Source: Congeria kusceri (taxonomy: Eukaryota > Mollusca > Bivalvia > Myida > Dreissenidae). Taken from it: 64,000 bases of DNA. Made by a program: the position numbers and the translations under genes. The stretch is taken from assembly GCA_027627225.1 (NCBI GenBank), contig CM051025.1, forward strand, positions 70,964,069 to 71,028,068, in the 5' to 3' direction. Each line of letters opens with the position of its first letter. The stretch's first letter is position 1. Below the pieces are notes generated by a model. The model made no database searches, was not told the origin of the DNA, and was given only the letters and a program-made list of their open reading frames with translations. Positions 24,401 to 64,000 of the stretch are shown in pieces.

Positions 24401-27400
24401 TGGTTTATTATACCTCACTTCGTTTTCACATTGTAAAATCCCATACACCCATCCCTGCATAATTTTAATATATCATGGCGCTGGAAAGTAATATACACCG
24501 AGCAGGGTATAATTTTTAATATACCCCTCGCGTGACTAAAATATACCCCCCGCATGGGTTTAAAAATAGCAATTCGGAATTTCCGAGAAATCCATATTAG
24601 CTAATGACCAGTAGTCGCTTATTAAAATGTATTTTAAAAGATCAATGTCAATGAGCGCTTGATTTTCCAACAATAAACTTTAGTTTACAATGTACGACTA
24701 CTTTGTTCTTTGAATTACAGTATTTTTGTTCGGTATAATAAAATAAATATCACAGGCATGTTGAGGGGTATAGTAATTATTGCCCCCCCCTCGAAGAGTA
24801 ATGTCAATCTCGGTTAACATCACTCTCCTCGGGGTGCAATATTTACAATACCCCTCAACATGCCTGTGATATTTATATAATATATGACAGAACATCAAAA
24901 ATGCCCCCTTTGTTAATTGTAATGCCCTCAGGGGTGTTTATTTGGAAATATTTAAGAAATAATTGACGGGTAACTGTTGGTTATTGCAGTAATACCCGTT
25001 TGGAGTTCCGATGCGTAGGAATTAAACAACGAGGGCGGTAGCCCGATTGGTTTGATAACAAGCATCAGAAAGACAAACCGTTGGTTACTACCGCAATAAC
25101 CAACTGTTACCTGTTAATTATTTTGATTCTAACATGATCTAATATAAAATGTGTACTTTTAAAGGTTATTAATGAGAACTATGTTTATCTATATTCCGCC
25201 CATTTTCTGAGAAGTGCATTCACGCGTGCGTTTCAGTGACGTCAATAAATCATAACAATTCAAAATGACGTCAGCTTTATTGATAAACACTGAGCGAGTG
25301 ACGTCATACTTATCGATATAATACAGTGAAAATATGATGATAAAAAGCGCAAATTACAAGCATATTAACAAAACGTAAACGTTTTTGAGAACTCAAGTAT
25401 CAAATATGTAGTACAGATGTTGTTTTATTGCGCTACATAATGCAGACATGATTTGTTTGTCACAATTTACTATCGCGCGTTTAAGCACATGCATTTTACG
25501 GAACAATTTCTTCGAATTTCCGGAACTATTTTCAAAACATTAGCTCCGCCCATAATTTGTTGCAGAATAACCCAGTTAATTCCTTCTTTATCTATGGACC
25601 ACTAGCCGAGTGCCGTGGTAGAATTAGTATTAAACCTAGGAGCTGCACAGGGAAGGGGAAATCAATTGTCCCGTGGCATGAATGGATAAGTGAATTATTG
25701 TCAAAATTTACTGGTACTATCTATTTACTATACAGACAAGCTGCAAACAGTATTTGTCAACAATACACAAATACGGAAATTTAAAGAGTATGGTGTAAAA
25801 TTAAATTTAAGTATGGTGCAAAATTAAATTCAACTAGAAACACATTCATTTTAATGCATATGTATCTGATATAACATTTCATTAGGTGTGGATGCATTTT
25901 GGTTGTTCCAACTACTAGTACCGGGGCTAAAACTACACAACTATTGCTTCATACCACTTTAGCACTTACTTTTTGCTTCTCAGTTTCTTTGCCTTTCTTG
26001 TGAGATCATTTATAACATACAACTTGGCTCTTTGTACAATAGCTCTCATCTTAATAATCTGAAATGGATGCAATGAAAATATGTACGAAATTCTGATAAC
26101 AATGTATTTATACATGTACACGTAACTGTTTCATAATATGGCTCACTAGTGTTTAAACATTATTAATAAACCTAGATAAAGCTAGCCTTAAAGGGACTAT
26201 GTCAATGAAAAAGACCTCAAGGGGTAAATTTCTTGAAACAAGAGATGTTTGTAAAACATGTATGCCCCCCCGACTTGCAGCCAAGTCGTGAATATGTGCA
26301 ATTGTGAAGAAATTTTTTAAATATTTGTATGTGCACATTAACACATGGGGAGGAAATTAAAGTTTATGCTTAAGAAAGTAAATATAAAGCTGAAAGAAAG
26401 ATGGATTTACTTTTACAGTCTATTATATAGGGATACCTGTTTTTTGTTTGATTTAAACATCAAATAGACCAAAACATCTCTAGATATCCTGCGGAAACAA
26501 AATGGTCTACGGAGAAAACAGTTTTCATGTTACATGCCCCTGTGACCTTGACCTGTTGACCTCAAAATTGATGGGCGTCTTCCTTTCCTCCCGAGGAACC
26601 AACCAGCATACCAACTTAAATGATCGTAGGTCAAACCGTTCTCTAGATATCATGTGGAAACGAATTTTATGTTACAAGCCCGTGACGTTGACATTTGACC
26701 TGTTGTCCTAAAAAACCAATAGGCGTCTTCAATTCCTCCCAAGTAACCAGCATTCCAACTTAAATGATCGTAGGTCAAAGCGTTCTCTAGATAATGTGCG
26801 AAAACGAAATGGTCTACCGTCTACGGACAGACTGACCGACCGTCCGACCGACCGACAGGTGCAAAGCAATATACCCCCACTTCTTCTAAGGGGGGCATAA
26901 TTATTGAGAAGAAACCGTTTTTGTATTTTTAGTAACATTGACCTTGACCTTGAATTCACCCACCCCATATGCAATCCCAAGCGTTGTCTAGATACAAGGT
27001 ATCTATGTATGAAGTTTAATTCAAATATCTTGATGCATTCTAAAGTTATTGAGCGGAAACCATTTATATATTTTTAGTAATGGAGACCTTGACCTCACCC
27101 ACCCTATATCAATATATGCAATGCCAAGCGAGGTCTCGATATATGTTATCTATGTATGAAGTTTCATTAAAATGTCTTGATGCGTTCTCAAGTTATTGAG
27201 CGGACAACGTTTTTCTATTTTTAGTAATGGTAACCTTGACCTTGACCCCACCCACCCCATACGAAATCCCAAGAGAGGTCTCAATATAAGGTATCTATGT
27301 ATGAAGTTTCATTAAAATATCTCGTCGCATTCTTAATTTATTAAGCGGAAACTGTTTTTTATTTTTAGCAACGGTGACCTTGACCACACCCACCCCATAT

Positions 27401-29101
27401 GCAATCCCAAGTGAGGTCTCGATATAAGGTATCTATGTATGAAGTTTCATTAAAATATCTCAATGCTTGTCAAGTTATTGAGCGAAAACCGTCTTTCTAT
27501 TTTTAGTAACGGTGACCTTGAACTTGACCCCACCCACCACATATGCAATCCCAAGAGAGGTCTCAATATAAAATATCTATGTATGAAGTTTCATTAAAAT
27601 ATCTTGATGCGTTCTCAAGTCATTAAGCGGAAACCATTTTCTATTTTTAGTAACTGTCACCTTGACCTTGACCACACCCACCCTATATGCAATCTCAAAC
27701 AAGGCTTCAAAATAAGGTATATATGTATGACGTTTCTTTAAAATATCTCGATGCGTTCTCAAGTTATTGAGCAGAAACCGTTTTTCTATTTTTAGTTATG
27801 GTGACCTTGATCTTCACTCCACCACCCCATATGCAATCCCAAGCGAGGTCTCTATATATGGTATCTACGAATGAAGTTTCATTAAAATATCTTTATGGAT
27901 TCTAAAGTTTTTGAGCGGAAACTATTTTTCTATTTTTGGTAACGCTGACCTTGGTCCCACCCACCCCATATGCAATCCCAAGCGAGGTCTCGATAAAAGG
28001 TATATATGTATGAAGTTTCATTCAGATATCTAGATGCGTTATCAACTTATTGAGCCGAAACCGTTTTTTCTATTTTTAGTAACGGTGACCTTGACCCCAC
28101 CCACCCCATATGCAATCCCAAGCGAGGTCTCAATATAAGGTATCTATGTATGCGGTTTCTTTAAAATATCTCGATGCCTTCTCAAGTTATTGAGAGGAGA
28201 CCATTTTTCTATTTTTAGTAAAGGTGACCTTGACCCCACCCACCCCATATGCAATCCCAAGCGAGGTCTAGATATAAGGTATCTATGTATGAAGTTTCAT
28301 TAAAATATCCCTATGCATTCTCAAGTTATTGAGCGGAAACCGTTTTTCTATTTTTAGCAACAGTGACCTTGACCTTTGACCTGTTGACCTCAAAATCAAT
28401 AGGCATCTTCCTTTCTTCCCAAGTAACCAGCGTACCAACCTAAATGATCGTAGGTCAAAGCGTTCTCTGCGGAAACGAAATGGTCCACGGGCAGAGCGAC
28501 CACTCGACCGACCGACAGGTGCAAAGCAATATACCCCCAATTCTTCGAAGGGGGGGGGGAGGCATAAAAATCTGAACTAGAGCTGTTTGTAAAACAGTGC
28601 TTAAAATATAAGGTTTGGCGATGATTGGATGAAAACTATTGGACATATTGAGTCTAATTGAGAGTATTGAGTCTACACTGTAGACTGCTAAAAAGGCAAA
28701 GTTTAGATAAATCAAGGGCCAATAACTCTGCAGTTACGGGGTGATTATCGCACTTGGCCGACAAAATATGGCCACAAACATTTTTCTGAAGTTTGGTGAA
28801 GATTGAATGAAAACTGTTGAACTTAGAGAGTTCAAACTTCTAAAAATTCCACTTTTAGATCATTCAAGGGCCATAACTCAACATATTCCTGGGGCGATTT
28901 GGCTGATTATAGAACATGGCTGAAATATTAATTTTTTTTATTATGGCCAAAAACATTTTCAGCAAGTTTAAATTTCTGTAATGATGTAAACACAATATTT
29001 TTGCAATTCAACACCAAAATACAAACCTTATTATTTAATGCCACTTTATCAATGGAGGCAGTTGGAGCAAAGTCCAAATTCCGATCTTGTCCCTCTGTCA
29101 T
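18412..29101 (-). CDS. SRFBP1: SRFBP1/BUD22-family protein, complete
   Basis: Eight coding exons in transcript order: 29101-29027, 26058-25970, 24084-24012, 23281-23210, 22414-22335, 21330-19864, 19310-19015, 18524-18412. All are GT-AG and phase-consistent, giving 754 residues. Residues 1-130 are a basic helical region ([16 protein letters not shown], then [18 protein letters not shown]) typical of the family N-terminus. Residues about 150-600 are extremely rich in Asp, Glu, Ser and Lys, and include [13 protein letters not shown] (about 538-550), an element conserved in the BUD22 domain. The C-terminus [12 protein letters not shown]...FEGKKIKF is the family's hallmark ending. In vertebrates this protein binds serum response factor, and yeast Bud22 acts in 18S rRNA maturation. 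Here nucleolar or nuclear action is inferred from the family. The protein is longer than the vertebrate form of roughly 430 residues because of the acidic region and an RGG-rich exon. A noncoding 5' exon probably lies upstream, since TTTTCTAG/ATTTAG-type acceptors precede the ATG. Confidence 0.88.
19015..19310 (-). CDS. SRFBP1: SRFBP1-like exon 7, RGG-rich
   Basis: Encodes about 99 residues dominated by Gly and Arg, with repeated RGRG, RGG and RGH clusters plus Ser/Gln/Phe spacers, the look of an RGG/RG RNA-binding and phase-separating region. I do not know this as part of the vertebrate SRFBP1. The exon enters in phase 2 and leaves in phase 1. Skipping it would therefore frameshift the conserved C-terminus, so it appears constitutive. 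Both its junctions restore the frame into the conserved last exon, which supports it being real. Confidence 0.8.
19864..21330 (-). CDS. SRFBP1: SRFBP1-like exon 6, acidic region
   Basis: A 1467-base exon carrying the large acidic, low-complexity part of the protein with runs of Asp/Glu/Ser and Lys patches that may serve as nuclear localisation signals. It ends with [10 protein letters not shown] just before GTATGC. GAT/GAA codon runs appear as CATCATCATC tracts on the plus strand. The opposite-strand His-rich and Ser-rich frames are shadows of this composition. Confidence 0.85.
21370..21950. repeat. About 150-bp tandem repeat in SRFBP1 intron 5
   Basis: Three diverged units marked by GAAAAT(A/C)(T/C)A(T/G)GT, then GGG(G/C)(A/C)(T/C)AACTC, then GGAGT and TTGAATAAAA(A/T)CT, starting near 21488, 21648 and 21793. 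No coding signal. This resembles the repetitive interior of larger mollusc elements. Confidence 0.6.
22580..22841. mobile_element. MITE with CACTGGGGGCT ends
   Basis: A 262-bp element whose left arm (CACTGGGGGCT, then AAAGTGTTTCTCGACGACAAA and TTTCTTAACGAAAACTAAT) is mirrored by the right arm ending AGCCCCCAGTG. AAACC occurs on both sides and may be a 5-bp target duplication. It adjoins the start of the intron minisatellite. Confidence 0.8.
22845..23205 (-). repeat. 30-bp minisatellite abutting SRFBP1 exon 4
   Basis: About eleven copies of a roughly 30-bp unit, TTCATTCAAATCCCTCTTATAACAAC in part. The array ends only a few bases from the splice donor of exon 4 (exon end 23210). The unit's TCTTATA is directly followed by the donor's CTAAC on the plus strand. 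Minus-strand frames reading [10 protein letters not shown] repeatedly are repeat translations. Confidence 0.9.
23300..23602 (-). mobile_element. tRNA-derived SINE, full length
   Basis: The head at about 23602-23527 reads as a degenerate tRNA. It has an A-box TAGCTCAGTTGG, an anticodon arm CTGGA/CTGTCAA/TCCGG with GTC at the anticodon (Asp-like), and a B-box GAGTTCGAACCCC. The T and acceptor stems do not pair, so it is not a functional tRNA. The body contains CACTTAGTATTGG and TTGCCCAGGAAAAGTG, and the tail is AACAAACAAACAAAAC. It lies in SRFBP1 intron 3. Confidence 0.8.
24743..24876. mobile_element. Perfect 28-bp inverted repeat, hairpin MITE
   Basis: Arms 24743-24770 and 24849-24876 (starting ATAAATATCACAGGCATG) are perfect reverse complements. 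Inner sequence extends the pairing with CCCCCCCTCGAAGAG against CTCTCCTCGGGG. Noncoding, in SRFBP1 intron 2. Upstream sequence near 24480-24560 carries related TATACCCCTCG motifs. Confidence 0.7.
24958..25125. mobile_element. Foldback element, diverged copy
   Basis: Inverted arms AACTGTTGGTTATTGC and GCAATAACCAACTGTTA enclose GATGCGTAGGAATTAAACAAC and a matching inverted segment. The core resembles that of the elements at 17740 and 53465. Confidence 0.6.
26236..28566. mobile_element. 2.3-kb element with internal 138-144-bp tandem repeats
   Basis: The left end carries ATGTATGCCCCCC and the right end an inverted GGGGGGAGGCAT. Both flanks carry a CTAGATATC/GTAGGTCAAAGCGTTCTC block and a CCGACCGACAGGTGCAAAGCAATATACCC block. 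Between about 26890 and 28370 there are some ten copies of a unit with GACCTTGAC, CCCACCCACCCCATATGC, GGTATCTATGTATGAAG and TTTCATTAAAATATCT. No transposase, so the element is non-autonomous. It lies in SRFBP1 intron 1. Confidence 0.75.
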
Positions 29102-29162
29102 GGTGAACTGCTTTCAGTGACTAAATCTAGAAAACAAATTGAAAACATTCTTCAGTCTGAAG

Positions 29163-29337
29163 TATAGACTTTTTGTTTGTTTGGATGTTTCGCCATTTTT
29201 TAACAGTGTTTTAGTCATATCATGGCAGTCATTTAACCTACTCACACTTTTCCTGGGCAACCTTAGTTGATCTATGCGCTTACCAGTACTAAGTGCACAT
29301 ACTTATGCCAGTAACTGAAAACTGCCCTACTTGAATA
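29163..29337 (-). mobile_element. SINE body, 5' truncated
   Basis: Matches the body of the SINE at 23300-23602 in order (GTTTGTTTGGAT, TTTCGCC, TCCTGGGCAA, AAGTGCACATACTTATGCC, ACTGCCCTACTT) but lacks the tRNA-like head. It sits about 60 bp upstream of the SRFBP1-like start codon. Confidence 0.75.
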
Positions 29338-32300
29338 AGTTTTTATCGTTTAAATATAATAATATATAGGGTACTTATAGTGTTTAAACGTTCTTGATTT
29401 CTGTGACTTATTCATTGATTCCATTTCGATGTTATATGTTTGAGCAAACACTGTTTACAACCTGTCTAACACAGCTGACAAAATGCAATGTTTACAGCCC
29501 ACGAAAATATATTGCAAGTGTAATTTTACACCTTAAAGTAAATGATGTAAGAGTCTGTCAAACTATACTCACAGTTAGTAGATCCACTATAACTAACATA
29601 CCTGATACTTCAAGCAGAACGTCTAGGATTTGTTAAAATTTGTTTGATAACTGGCTTTATTTAATGTATCCATTTATTAAACACGTTTTCAATGCACGAG
29701 TTATTCATCTTTAGTCCGGGGTTGTTACAACAGTTATAAAGCTTAGTCAGGTCTGGTGCAGTCATAAACAATAGAAGTCCGTTTCCGTTCCCGCTTCACT
29801 TCAGAAATACAAATCAACTGATTATATAAAATTATGATGGCTCGACGGGAGAAAGATGTATGAATCATCAATTAATGCGATTAATTCATGTTTGAAAAAC
29901 AGGACTAACGCGGATACTAATGCAGACTAATTCGGAGCTTTGTTGTTTTTCGTTTTACGTGTATGGGATTGTTGCAATGTTTGTACACTTAATTCAACAA
30001 ATTACTTATTTTTTTACCAAATAGAACACAATATAAATATGTGATTTATTTCACCCTTTTACAATAGGCCGTGACTTTATCATTATAGCTGGGACCGTGT
30101 ATTTCATTAATAGCAAAATTTAATTTTGTGTAATCAATTGCTTTTTAACCAATATTGACTTTACACATGGATGTTCCGTATTTATTATAAACCGTTATTA
30201 ATTTTATATATAATTATTGTATTGATATGTCTCTGCGGAAACCAAATTTATAGGTGTAGTTTTATCATAGTTCACAATGTTTTGCTACAACATTAATTGT
30301 CACGAAATATGTGAGTGTGTTTTCGAAGTGTCTTAACCCTACATAATCCTAATAGTTTAAAGAAAGAACTCCCTCGATCGCTTATATTTAGTGGGTTTTT
30401 GGCCATGTTTAGTTAACGATCCCGATTTAAACATAAATAAGCCAATTGTTACCAGCCAATCAAAGACCACTCAGCAAGATACCACCCAGCTCCTCTGCTT
30501 GGAGATTAAAAGTACAGATAAAATTAGATGCTGCAATATACAAATATACAGTATAATATACAAAGTGATACGCCACCTGATTGTGTCAGATCATAGCCAA
30601 GTCCCGACAAAGTAATTAAATAAGGCAAAATATAATATACCGGCTAAGTGTACGGGATCTCAGTTGGTATAAGGCAAGACAATACAACTTTTATTTATAG
30701 TCGGGGTATACAACAAGTAACATTAGCTATTTATAGCTATTGACCGACTTAAAAATACACAGTATAATTGTAACATTCACAATTAAATAAACAAACAGTA
30801 TACATGTAACAAATTAATGTAAATAAATTAAACGTTTAACAATAAATAAGAGACTAATAAAAAACAATTTATTATGAAGACTGTCCTTTTAATATAGATG
30901 ACTACATAGGTATGTGTAGGTACAAAGGGTTGCACACTGTGTCCACACTGTGACCACAGCAGGGTGCCAATACACAGGGGTCCAATACTCAAGATGGGGG
31001 GGGGGGGGGGTCAAATAAAGAAGGATTAAAGTAGGTCTGTAAGAACAGAGTACGTGCTAGAGGTGTTCCTGCCAACTCGTAGATGAACGCAAACTTGACA
31101 AATTCAATCCAGTTCTAAGCTTTTCTCATCAAATGTAAATTGTTATATTATTAATATTATTATCATTATTATTATTATTAAAGCTCCCATACATATGTTC
31201 ACGATTTCTAACATATAAATGCATTTCTACATCGATGTAATTTACATTTGACAGTCCTCAATGTGCACGGGCTGTAATGAAGTTAGAAACGACCCTCTAT
31301 TTTCGGAGATAATTTCCCATAATGCCTCACACGAAAATTTCATTTTGCATATGGACGCCATATTTGTTGTTGTTTGTGCAATTTACACAATATAATATTG
31401 AGATTTTTATAGCGTTTGTTGAAGATCAGGTAGGAAAAATCGCAGATTTTAATATTGTAGATTTTTTGTTTATTTTTTAAAATCATTTAACTTGCTCTAA
31501 AACAGTACGTGTCTCTATAGTATTGCATTTTAATTGTTAAACGGTATGTTTTATTTAAATAATCACAGGCGTTATCAGAATGTCTTCAAAATTTGGCGAA
31601 TTTTATGTGTATTTTATCGGTTTTCATCAACGTTCATTGTTCAGATTTGTTTGCAATACTTTTTTATTGCATTTGAATTTCTGCACACGTGATCGGCCTC
31701 CATCTTTTTCAGACAACAAGCGGCGAGGTCCGCCATGATGATTTTTCGTGAAAGAAAATGAGCAAGGTTGTACTTGAGATTTTCGGATGAGTTTTGTCAT
31801 ATTTTTTTCGTTTGGTATTGAAATTTGCACACTAGAACTGTCAGTCATATGTACCATTGTAATTTAGTGATGAAAATAGTAAGAATATCAACACATTCAG
31901 TTAGATTTTGACTTTAATTTACGACCTTGGGCGGCCATGTTGAAGAAAATAGTAGTGAAAATGTGCCGTCATTTCAGCATTGAATTTAGTAGTTATTTCA
32001 TGCATTTGTATAGCAAATTTAATTTGTATAATGTTCTCCCATGTATATACAGTTGTTTAGTGCAAACTATTGGACTATCCTGTGTTGAAAAATAGGATAA
32101 CTATTTAATTTCATGGCATCCCCCTGTAGAAAATAGCTGTATTTTCGTGTTTTTCAGTTAATATGTGAGTTTAAAAAATGCTAGAAAATGACTATTTTCA
32201 TGGGTGGACCACAATGGGACTCCTTCTATATGTTGGAATATGATTAAAGTTGCTGTAAGACCCACAGGCATTAAAATTTGAATGGTACCCATTTTAGCTA

Positions 32301-33540
32301 TTTTCACTCAAAGTTGGACTTAGTTTATTATGTTGAATAGAACATATTCAGCTGAGTATATGGTTAGCAAATCACAACTGAAATTTCATACATAAATATG
32401 TATATTATATTTTATATAGTGCTCTTTAATTTATGTACATTCATGTGGATGGCACAATGACTCATTTGCATACCCCAAAATTTAACTGTTTTTTCTCTTT
32501 TTAATACTTAGTAATTTTTTGGTAATTTCATGTAAAGAAAAGTTGCTAATATTTATTGGTAACTTTGTATGTAACATATATTTTAATCCATGTTTTATTC
32601 AGTTCTTTTTAATTCAATACAACTCGCGACAGTTCTAACACCAAAGTATTCAAGCTGAAGGTTGGAATATTTAATTGTATACATGTATGTAAAATCTACA
32701 CCTGGTGTTTCTGCTTGATATTGCTGTATTGAAGTGGTATTATGTGCATTGTTTTGTATCATTCTCTTTAAACTCCTTACTGTAAAAAACAAACAAACTA
32801 TGATACTGCATTGTCTTCCCTAGATTGGTTTAAAAGCATATAAAATAATGACAATTTTAGTTACGTTGAAAATTATTGGGCAAAAGCGCACTTAAATAAT
32901 TAGTTTAATTGATGTTGTCATCACACGTGGTCCACTAGTATGTGGTGTGTCTATTCATTGTCTTTCATATTGCATTGCTGTTAATGTATTCAAATAATTG
33001 TGAGAAAACCTACCAATTTGTTGAGCGTGAGGAACTTGTTAATTTCATTTTATGTTTAAGTGTTTAATCCATCTAATGTTCATGCAACACGTTCAGGTGT
33101 ACATGTATAAGCATATGCTCTTGTAATTATTTAAAATGATATTTCTTAAGTAAATATATGTGGCTTTACAGTATGATGCTGTATGGTTCTGTAGTTTAGA
33201 GTTTGTATGAAATAATGGTTTTCTTTGGCACATAAATCGAGATGGAAAAAAAATGTCTGTACTGAATTTGCAATTCGGAAGTATTGTATCTATTTATGTG
33301 ATTACCATAGACGCAGCATCATACTGCATGCTGTTGTTTATATACTATCATTTACATCAAATATCTATGATGAGAAAAGTGTCTTTGTTAGTTAATTAAT
33401 ACTTGTAATTTAGTAAATTTACTATGTATTGCTTTTGATTTGCAGATTGTCTTTGACGCTATGGATTAATTCTTCTTGTGTACATGTATTTTTGTGGGAT
33501 TTCAAATGTAATTTGTTTTAAACAGCATTTTATCTTTCAG
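29338..33540. other. Divergent intergenic region between SRFBP1-like and CHD1
   Basis: Must contain the promoters and noncoding first exons of both genes, which point away from each other. A possible CHD1 leader donor (GAAGATCAG/GTAGG) is at about 31430, not confirmed. Simple sequence includes a G-run near 31000 and an ATT tract near 31145-31181. No other protein or RNA gene recognised. Confidence 0.5.

Positions 33541-64000
<30,460 letters not shown>

Overview
The window is nuclear DNA of an invertebrate animal, most likely a bivalve mollusc. It has AT-rich introns with GT-AG splicing, densely packed short transposons, tRNA-derived SINEs, satellite arrays and three conserved metazoan protein genes plus one 7SL RNA gene. 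One repeated short element (GAGGCGCGTCG ends with a CCTGTGC/GCACAGG core) is of a type I associate with heterodont clams such as Dreissena and Mya. That placement is recall, not something proved by the sequence.

Layout. Positions 1-6100 hold two arrays of one 55/61-bp satellite in opposite orientations, separated by about 2.4 kb of gene-free DNA. A complete CYP20A1-type cytochrome P450 gene (+) follows at 6896-14827, with 11 coding exons and 475 residues. A 740-bp inverted-repeat element and a well-conserved SRP (7SL) RNA gene at about 16464-16770 (+) come next. From 29101 down to 18412 on the minus strand lies an SRFBP1/BUD22-family gene with 8 coding exons and 754 residues. Its introns hold a minisatellite, two SINE copies (one just upstream of the start codon), foldback elements and a 2.3-kb repeat-bearing element. 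A gene-poor stretch of about 4.4 kb separates it from a divergently transcribed CHD1 chromatin-remodeller gene (+). CHD1 is visible from 33541 to the window end as 27 exons. The initiating exon was not found and the 3' part lies beyond the window.

Every exon boundary given for the three genes was checked for GT-AG ends and for phase agreement with its neighbour, so the models are frame-consistent throughout. The genes do not form a pathway. P450, SRP RNA, a nucleolar/SRF-associated factor and a nucleosome remodeller are ordinary housekeeping neighbours. The accessory content is mobile DNA: a decayed hAT-like transposase gene in CHD1 intron 2, a hAT-type non-autonomous element with a near-perfect 8-bp target duplication, a pogo/Tigger-like element flanked by TA, five copies of one palindromic MITE, a nested insertion, and several elements built around internal tandem repeats.

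The observations most worth following are the satellite's dimer-to-monomer organisation and its inverted array pair, a 117-bp tandem duplication that copies the splice donor of CYP20A1 exon 1, an RGG-rich exon inside the SRFBP1-like protein, and transposons or repeats sitting within tens of bases of splice sites and a stop codon.
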